From JACDAN01 sp036380355 (GTDB lineage Bacteria; Actinomycetota; Thermoleophilia; Gaiellales; Gaiellaceae): a stretch of 9,480 nucleotides of DNA. The position numbers and the translations under genes were made by a program. Location of the stretch: the NCBI GenBank assembly GCA_036380355.1, contig DASVEW010000051.1:1-9480 (forward strand), written 5' to 3'. Below are positions 5,724-9,480 of the stretch, one piece after another (within the stretch, counting starts at the first letter, position 1; each line of letters begins with the position of its first letter). The notes under the pieces were generated by a model. That model was not told the origin of the DNA, did not search any database, and saw only the letters and a program-made list of their open reading frames with translations.

Positions 5724-6587
5724 ATGAGAAAGGCTCTGCTGCTTGTCGTCTCGCTCCTCGCCGTCGCCGTGACGTCGGTTTCGCTCGCGGCGGTGACGAG
5801 GGTCGTGGCCATCAAACCGGCCGGCTTCAGTCCGGTCACACGCACGATTCAGACGGGCGACTCGATCCGGTGGCGGAACGACGACTCGGTCAACCACCAG
5901 GTCGTCGCCGACAACGGGCACTTCGCCTCGCCGATCCTCAGGCCGAGGCAGACGTACACCCGGACGTTCAACACCGCCGGGACGTTCAGGTATCGCGATG
6001 CGCTCGAGCCGGCCGAGCGGGGAAGGATCGTCGTCCAGGGGCCGCCGCCGTCGGTGTCGATCGCGGCCTCGCATCCGGCCGTGTTCTACGGGGCCGGCAT
6101 CCGCCTGACCGGCGCGATCTCCTCGAGGGCGGCCAATCAGGTCGTCTCGATCTGGGAGCGGCCGTTCGGACAGGCCTCGTTCGTGAAGAAGGCGGACGTG
6201 ACCACGGCGACGAACGGCGTCTACGACTACCCCAACGTCCCGCAGGTCCTGAGCGAGTACCAGGCGCGGTGGGGCACCCGGCTCAGCGCGACGGTTGCGG
6301 TCGGCGTCCGGCCGCGGGTGACGCTGATCCGGCGGGCGCCATGGTTCGTCACGTCGGTGAAGGGCGGCCGTTCGTTCGCCGGACGTTCCGTCTACATCCA
6401 GCGGCGCTCGAGCCTCGGCCAGTGGGTGAACCGCAAGAAGGTCGTGATGGGCAGCTCCGGCGCCAGGCGGTTCCGGATGGACCTGCCACGCGGCCGGCAC
6501 ATCCTGCGCGTCTTCCTGACGACGAACCAGGCCGGCACCGGCTACCTCTGGAGCCACAGCCGGACGATCGTCGTTCGCAAGCGCTAA
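5724..6587 (+). CDS. Secreted cupredoxin-fold protein with two beta-sandwich domains and lost copper ligands
   Basis: This is a 287-residue exported protein. Signal peptide: MRKALLLVVSLLAVAVTSVS with cleavage likely near residue 23-25. Residues about 27-104 match a plastocyanin-like domain: AIKPAGFSPVTRTIQTGDSI, W50-R-N, N57-H58 (first ligand His), V-V-A-D-N-G-H-F-A-S-P, and A-G-T-F-R-Y90. At the copper site the expected C-x2-H-x2-M after the Tyr is D92-A-L-E95-P-A-E98, so Cys, His and Met are all replaced by acidic residues. The C-terminal part (about 108-196 and 197-287) reads as two bacterial Ig-like sandwiches ending in a basic tail. The start ATG 5724 has a G-run 10 nt upstream; an in-frame ATG at 5703 with GGAAG is the alternative. 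The gene is divergent from the SDR operon and followed by a strong hairpin. It is probably an outside structural or ligand-binding protein, not an electron carrier. Confidence 0.82.
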   Translation: MRKALLLVVSLLAVAVTSVSLAAVTRVVAIKPAGFSPVTRTIQTGDSIRWRNDDSVNHQVVADNGHFASPILRPRQTYTRTFNTAGTFRYRDALEPAERGRIVVQGPPPSVSIAASHPAVFYGAGIRLTGAISSRAANQVVSIWERPFGQASFVKKADVTTATNGVYDYPNVPQVLSEYQARWGTRLSATVAVGVRPRVTLIRRAPWFVTSVKGGRSFAGRSVYIQRRSSLGQWVNRKKVVMGSSGARRFRMDLPRGRHILRVFLTTNQAGTGYLWSHSRTIVVRKR

Positions 6588-6593
6588 GGGGTT

Positions 6594-6631
6594 CGGGGCC
6601 GGCGGAGCCTGGTTATGCTCCGCCGGCCCCG
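6594..6631 (+). terminator. Perfect 15-bp hairpin between the cupredoxin-like and dismutase genes
   Basis: CGGGGCCGGCGGAGC (6594-6608) is fully complementary to GCTCCGCCGGCCCCG (6617-6631) around an 8-nt loop. It begins 6 nt after the cupredoxin-like stop. The only T-rich bases are in the loop, so it is a strong stem without a T-run. It could end the upstream message or sit in the leader of the dismutase message, since the ribosome binding site is only 9 nt downstream. TATGCT (6614-6619) in the loop could be a -10 box for the dismutase, but no good -35 is seen. Confidence 0.6.
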
Positions 6632-6640
6632 ACGTCCGTC

Positions 6641-6646
6641 AAGGAG
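6641..6646 (+). promoter_or_regulatory. Ribosome binding site deciding the TTG start of the dismutase
   Basis: AAGGAG stands 6 nt before TTG 6653-6655. There is no ATG or GTG near the start of family homology in this frame, so this site is the main argument for a TTG start. Confidence 0.8.
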
Positions 6647-6652
6647 AGCCCC

Positions 6653-7276
6653 TTGAGCACGCTTGTCTTCAACCACGAGGAGATCACCGCGCGTGAGCTG
6701 AAGCCGCGCCTCTACGAGCTGGACGGCATCTCACGCGAGTCCGTCGAGGCGCACTACAAGCTCTACCAGGGGTACGTCGCAAAGCGGAACGAGGTCCTCG
6801 GCAAGCTGGCCGGCGCCGACCTGTCGTCCGCGAACCAGGTCTACTCGGACGTCCGGGCGCTGAAGGTCGACCTCACGTTCGCGATCGGCGGGATCAAGAA
6901 CCACGAGATCTACTTCGAGCATCTCGGCGGTGACGGGGGCGACCCGGACGGCCCGTTCGGGCAGCTCGTCGAACGCGACTTCGGCTCGACGGCGGCCTGG
7001 CGCGAGGACCTGAGGGCGACGGGCATGGCGGGCCGGGGCTGGGCCTGGACCGCGTACGACTGGGACGAGGAGCGGCTCTTCAACTACATCGGCGACACCC
7101 AGAACACGTATCCGATCTGGAACGCGACGCCGCTCGTGGCGCTGGACGTCTACGAGCACGCCTACTTCCTCGACTACCAGACCGACCGGGCGTCCTACAT
7201 CGAGGCGTTCTTCGCGAACCTCGACTGGACGACGGTGAACGACTGGGTCGCCAAGTACGCGATCCCGCTTCGCTAG
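6653..7276 (+). CDS. Superoxide dismutase, Fe/Mn family
   Basis: The 207-residue enzyme disproportionates superoxide to oxygen and hydrogen peroxide; with no signal peptide it is probably cytoplasmic. Metal ligands by family pattern are H34 (EAHYKLYQGYV), H84 (GGIKNHEIYF), D165 and H169 (LDVYEHAYFLDY). The C-terminal block YIEAFFANLDWTTVNDW is typical. Gly at H84-4 (G80) and Gln at Q150, aligned without gaps back from D165, match the Mn-type arrangement of the outer-shell glutamine, so manganese (or either metal) is more likely than strict iron. The first helix is odd: HHxxHH is replaced by HYKLYQ, and the gap from H34 to the gateway Tyr (Y41) is one residue shorter than in the Escherichia coli enzymes. 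The start is TTG (see the ribosome binding site). It lies downstream of the cupredoxin-like gene on the same strand, separated by the 15-bp hairpin, so cotranscription is uncertain. Confidence 0.93.
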   Translation: MSTLVFNHEEITARELKPRLYELDGISRESVEAHYKLYQGYVAKRNEVLGKLAGADLSSANQVYSDVRALKVDLTFAIGGIKNHEIYFEHLGGDGGDPDGPFGQLVERDFGSTAAWREDLRATGMAGRGWAWTAYDWDEERLFNYIGDTQNTYPIWNATPLVALDVYEHAYFLDYQTDRASYIEAFFANLDWTTVNDWVAKYAIPLR

Positions 7277-7297
7277 GACCTCGTCCCAAAGGGCCGG

Positions 7298-7316
7298 TTG
7301 AGCCGGGGCGACTCAA
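7298..7316 (+). repeat. TTGAG/CTCAA inverted repeat beside the first dyad
   Basis: TTGAG (7298-7302) pairs with CTCAA (7312-7316) around nine bases and directly abuts the dyad at 7317. It begins 22 nt after the dismutase stop. Together with the dyad it may help end the dismutase message. The stem alone is weak. Confidence 0.3.
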
Positions 7317-7329
7317 GGGGTCTGACCCC
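7317..7329. repeat. GGGGTCTGACCCC dyad, copy 1
   Basis: This is a 13-bp near-palindrome (GGGGTC-T-GACCCC) in the gap between the convergent dismutase and GTP cyclohydrolase genes, 41 nt after the dismutase stop. An identical copy lies 64 bp to the right. Short identical dyads of this form are, as I recall, scattered through many GC-rich genomes, which would make it a repetitive element rather than a one-off terminator. Confidence 0.7.
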
Positions 7330-7380
7330 ACGCGCGCGCCTGGGTCGGCGTCAACGGCTCTGGTCAGCGACGCGTTCCCT

Positions 7381-7393
7381 GGGGTCTGACCCC
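7381..7393. repeat. GGGGTCTGACCCC dyad, copy 2
   Basis: Identical to copy 1. Its stem can extend outward by one U-G wobble and two C-G pairs (7378-7396). It ends five bases from the stop codon of the GTP cyclohydrolase gene, so on the minus strand it could serve as that gene's 3' hairpin. No T-run follows. The 51 bp between the copies hold no gene or other structure that I can support. Confidence 0.7.
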
Positions 7394-7397
7394 GGGC

Positions 7398-8369
7398 TCA
7401 GCCGGCGAGCCACTGGCGGAGCTCGGTGTGGCCGGCCGGTTCGCCGCCCCCGAGCTCCGTGCGGAGCTCGCCCACGGTTCCGTACCGCTCCGCGACCACG
7501 TCGTGCGTGTGGATCGTCTCCAGGTTGACCTGCCGCGAGAAGAGGAAGTCCCCGTCGGCCAGCGCCGGGTAGGCGTCGAGCGTGCCCTGCAGCGCGAGCC
7601 GCACCGAGTCCTCCACGAACCGGGGCTGGAGGTGCGCATGCTCGACGACGAAGAGCTCGTCGGGCCGCTTGAGCAGCTCGAAAACGGGCGCGCTCATCGA
7701 CGACTCCACGATCTCGCCGAGGTGCTCCGCGTTCACGCGCGTCTCGCTGCCGACGAAGAGGGTCCCGAGGCCGCGCTGGTTGTGGGTCGCTAGCGGGACG
7801 AGCTCGAGGATCCGCTCGACGTCGCCCTCCGCGAACCCCGCCTCGAGCAGCCGGTCCGCGGACCGCTCACGGACGAGGCCCTGGGCGCACGGACAGGCGT
7901 TGATCCCCGCGGCCTCGACGCCGACGACACGCCGGACACCCGCCTCCGAGGCGGCCGCGATCCCGATCAGCCGGAGCATCGCCTGGGTCGCGAGCCCTGT
8001 CACGGGCGTGCGCCGCTCGACGGGATACCTGGCCGTGATCCGCGCCTCCGCACGTCCGGCGCCCTGCCGCTCGACGATCTCGCCGGCGATGTGCGCCGCG
8101 AGCTCCTCGACCAGGAACGCCTCCTCCAAGACGACGTGCTCGATCACCTCCTCGAAGAGCTCCGGGAAGCGCGACATGTGGACGCCCTTCTGCGCGGAGT
8201 CGAGGTCGACCGTGCACTCGATCTCGGCCGCGATCAGCTTCTCGCTCTCGCCGTGGCGGATGCGGATCGCCTTCGAGACGCCGGTGACGCCCGCACGCGA
8301 CAGGCCCAGGCGAACGTCGGGCCGCGACGCCTGGAGGTCCTGTCCGAACATGTCGCTGAGATCGGTCAT
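7398..8369 (-). CDS. folE2: GTP cyclohydrolase, FolE2/MptA family
   Basis: This 323-residue enzyme of the FolE2/MptA (COG1469) family opens the GTP ring, the first step to folate and other pterins. Family blocks: KGVHMSRFPE (61-70), the metal-binding Cys segment INACPCAQ (C159, C161), ATHNQRGLGT (195-203), SMSAPVFELLKRPDE (224-238), H246-L-Q-P-R-F-V-E-D-S-V-R, and NLETIHTHDVVAERY (282-296). Bacterial FolE2 as I know it has CPCSK followed soon by GAHNQR. Here CPCAQ is separated from ATHNQR by about 34 residues, and the ESIHxH-like ending is present, as in archaeal MptA, which yields the 2',3'-cyclic phosphate of dihydroneopterin. Which product forms is therefore open. The start is ATG 8369, with no Shine-Dalgarno but CATTAT 9 nt upstream, so a leaderless message is possible. 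It is divergent from the kinase-like gene with 12 bp between start codons. Its product could feed the folate pool used by ThyX. Confidence 0.9.
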   Translation of the reverse strand: MTDLSDMFGQDLQASRPDVRLGLSRAGVTGVSKAIRIRHGESEKLIAAEIECTVDLDSAQKGVHMSRFPELFEEVIEHVVLEEAFLVEELAAHIAGEIVERQGAGRAEARITARYPVERRTPVTGLATQAMLRLIGIAAASEAGVRRVVGVEAAGINACPCAQGLVRERSADRLLEAGFAEGDVERILELVPLATHNQRGLGTLFVGSETRVNAEHLGEIVESSMSAPVFELLKRPDELFVVEHAHLQPRFVEDSVRLALQGTLDAYPALADGDFLFSRQVNLETIHTHDVVAERYGTVGELRTELGGGEPAGHTELRQWLAG

Positions 8370-8381
8370 CAGGACGGAATA
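8370..8381. promoter_or_regulatory. 12-bp gap between divergent start codons
   Basis: Only 12 bases separate the ATG of the GTP cyclohydrolase (minus) from the ATG of the kinase-like gene (plus). They include AGGACGG (8371-8377), a fair Shine-Dalgarno for the plus gene. On the minus strand CATTAT (8384-8379) is a possible -10 for the cyclohydrolase. Each promoter must therefore overlap the other gene's first codons. Confidence 0.4.
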
Positions 8382-8996
8382 ATGGCGGTCGCAACGAATC
8401 TGGGACCCACCGTGGCCGCCAAACCGATCTTCGCCCAGCTCGTCTCGCTCGCATGTCACGACCTCAGGACGCCGCTCGCGACGGCGTCGGGGTTCGCGCA
8501 TACGCTCCGGCGCCTCGACGCGCTGGAGGCACCTGCCGACCGCTACGTCGAGATGATCGGCGCCGCGTCGCAGCAGATGACGGAGCTTCTCGACCTGCTC
8601 GGCGCGGCCGCGAGGATCGAGGCGGGACGGTTCGAGTTCCAGGCGCGCGAGTCCGACTCTCGGGAGCTCGCGGATGCCGCCGTCGCCCGGCTCGAGGACG
8701 GGCGGGCAGCGGCGGACGGAGACGGCATGGGCGTCCAGGTCGATCCGAGCTGGGCGCCCACGGCCCTCGCCGCGCTCGGCGAGTGCGTGCGCCGCCACGG
8801 AGCGCTCGAGCGGGTGACCTTCGCCGTCGACGGGGCCACGATCTCGCTCGGGCCGGTCGTCGACGGCGTGGGCCCGATCGCGCTCGGCGACGACCTCAAG
8901 GACTTCGGCGCCGCGGTCGGGACGCGGGTGCTCGGCGCGATGGGCTCGAAGCTCCAGCTCGAGGGCGAGCGCCTGATCGTGCGCCTACCGCAGTAG
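8382..8996 (+). CDS. Histidine-kinase-like phosphotransfer protein with degenerate ATPase domain
   Basis: This 204-residue soluble protein has no membrane span or sensor domain. Residues about 16-85 form a HisKA-type dimerisation domain with the H-box LACHDLRTPLATASGFAHTL (23-42, phosphoacceptor H26) and the closing ARIEAGRF helix end. The rest (about 120-204) has the strand/helix order of a HATPase domain (ALAALGECVRRHG, then VTFAVDGATISLG, then KDFGAAVGTRVLGAMGSKLQ, and LIVRLP at the end), but the N-box Asn residues are replaced (A131/C135), and no DxGxG or GxGLG glycine box is present. Autophosphorylation from ATP therefore looks unlikely. Proteins of this shape act as histidine phosphotransferases (ChpT and Spo0B are precedents for an HK-derived DHp plus lost ATPase). 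No response regulator lies beside it. ATG 8382 has AGGACGG upstream. The stop region overlaps the convergent glycosylase gene by 12 nt. Confidence 0.75.
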   Translation: MAVATNLGPTVAAKPIFAQLVSLACHDLRTPLATASGFAHTLRRLDALEAPADRYVEMIGAASQQMTELLDLLGAAARIEAGRFEFQARESDSRELADAAVARLEDGRAAADGDGMGVQVDPSWAPTALAALGECVRRHGALERVTFAVDGATISLGPVVDGVGPIALGDDLKDFGAAVGTRVLGAMGSKLQLEGERLIVRLPQ

Positions 8997-9480
8997 GCGC
9001 GAAAGACGCCTGTCCTTGAGCGTCCGCCCGCCCGTCTGGCAGGTCGGGCAGTAGTAGATCGTGTGCTCCTCGAAGTCGACGCGGGCGATCGGCGTCTCGC
9101 AGACGTGGCACGGCTCGCCGAGCCGGTTGTGGACCCGGTACGTCTTCTTGTCGTTCGCGCCGCGCTCGCGGAGCTCGAGCCCTCGCGCGAGCTCCGCGTC
9201 GATCGCCTCCGCGAGCCGGCCGATCTCCTCCTCGTCGAGGTCCTTCGTCAGCGCGTAGGGCGAGAGCTTGGCGTGGTGGAGGATCTCGTTCGCCCACGCC
9301 CGGCCGATCCCGGCGATCGCGCGCTGGTCGCGCAGCAGGGAGTGGAGACGGCGCGACTCGGACGCGCAGATCTCCGCCAGCCGCTCGCCGCCGATCCCGA
9401 ATGCCTCCGGGCCGAGGTGCGCCAGCTGCTCCTCGGCCTGCTCAGGGGTCAGCAGCCACACGCCCGCCCGCTTCTTCGCT
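8985..9480 (-). CDS. Formamidopyrimidine-DNA glycosylase family (Fpg/Nei), C-terminal part
   Basis: Only the last 164 residues are present; the frame stays open to the right edge, so the catalytic N-terminal Pro and the beta-sandwich are missing. The H2TH DNA-binding domain covers about 30-95 of the fragment, with AIAGIGRAWANEILHHAKLS at its core. The Fpg-type zinc finger follows: CHVC (C124, C127), 16 residues, CPTC (C144, C147), preceded by TYRVHNRLGEPC. This C-x2-C-x16-C-x2-C spacing is standard. The family removes oxidised purines or pyrimidines from DNA and cuts the strand (glycosylase/AP lyase). The usual GIGN of Fpg is GIGR here, so it may be one of the actinobacterial Fpg/Nei paralogues rather than MutM itself. 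A GTG at 9461 is internal, not the start. It overlaps the kinase-like gene tail to tail by 12 nt. Confidence 0.92.
   Translation of the reverse strand, partial: AKKRAGVWLLTPEQAEEQLAHLGPEAFGIGGERLAEICASESRRLHSLLRDQRAIAGIGRAWANEILHHAKLSPYALTKDLDEEEIGRLAEAIDAELARGLELRERGANDKKTYRVHNRLGEPCHVCETPIARVDFEEHTIYYCPTCQTGGRTLKDRRLSRLLR

Noticed and set aside
4923..6557. Long open minus-strand frame continuous with the sigma factor (would give a 748-residue protein)
   Set aside because: It runs antisense through the SDR gene's other frame and the cupredoxin-like gene, is full of Arg/Pro/Gly runs with no fold, and the sigma domains begin only after 4,922. It is an effect of high GC.
5870..6652. Plus-strand frame upstream and in frame with the dismutase, suggesting a fusion
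   Set aside because: It overlaps the cupredoxin-like gene out of frame, reads as low-complexity Arg/Pro/Gly, and the dismutase has its own AAGGAG and TTG.
1..9480. Defence system, toxin-antitoxin pair, CRISPR array, tRNA or insertion sequence
   Set aside because: No repeat-spacer array, tRNA cloverleaf pattern, transposase motif, nuclease or small toxin gene was found on either strand.

Overview
This is a GC-rich bacterial window (9,480 bp) that is almost fully coding. It has 13 supported protein genes, two of them cut by the window ends, and no tRNA, rRNA, CRISPR array or insertion sequence that I can see. No gene-free stretch exceeds about 140 bp. The gene mix suggests an actinomycete-type chromosome, possibly from the Thermoleophilia (Gaiella/Solirubrobacter-like) side. 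The pointers are ThyX, an ECF sigma factor with an RskA-like membrane anti-sigma factor, DUF72, GTG/TTG starts, tight packing and several genes without a Shine-Dalgarno site. This placement is inference, because no phylogenetic marker gene is present.

Layout. Left (1-3,000): the tail of a class I methyltransferase (+) faces a minus-strand run read right to left. That run is a DUF72 protein, a glucose-1-phosphate cytidylyltransferase-like nucleotidyltransferase, a PIG-L/LmbE zinc deacetylase, and a 163-residue helical protein behind a structured 47-nt intergenic hairpin. The nucleotidyltransferase and deacetylase, 7 nt apart, look like a sugar-activation and sugar-deacetylation pair for a glycan or small glycoside. 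Centre (3,000-5,600): thymidylate synthase ThyX (+) starts head-to-head with DUF72 and ends on a stop codon interlocked with that of an anti-sigma gene. The minus-strand operon here is SDR, ECF sigma, anti-sigma, with an 8-nt gap and a 4-nt overlap.

Right (5,600-9,480): divergent from the SDR operon is a secreted cupredoxin-fold protein whose copper ligands are replaced by acidic residues. It is followed, across a perfect 15-bp hairpin, by an Fe/Mn-family superoxide dismutase with a TTG start. Two copies of a 13-bp dyad (GGGGTCTGACCCC) lie between the dismutase and a convergent GTP cyclohydrolase of the FolE2/MptA family that looks more like the archaeal MptA branch. Twelve bp away starts a divergent histidine-kinase-like protein that keeps the phosphoacceptor His but has lost its ATP-binding boxes. 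A Fpg/Nei-family DNA glycosylase (zinc-finger end) runs off the right edge.

How the genes might work together: ThyX and the GTP cyclohydrolase both belong to pterin/folate and thymidylate metabolism. The sigma/anti-sigma pair, the SDR, the secreted cupredoxin-like protein and the dismutase could form an envelope or oxidative stress response, but that is inferred from adjacency only. I see no convincing defence, toxin or mobile system. The most unusual items are the acidic cupredoxin site, the SDR without Ser/Tyr catalytic residues, the degenerate kinase and the intergenic hairpins.
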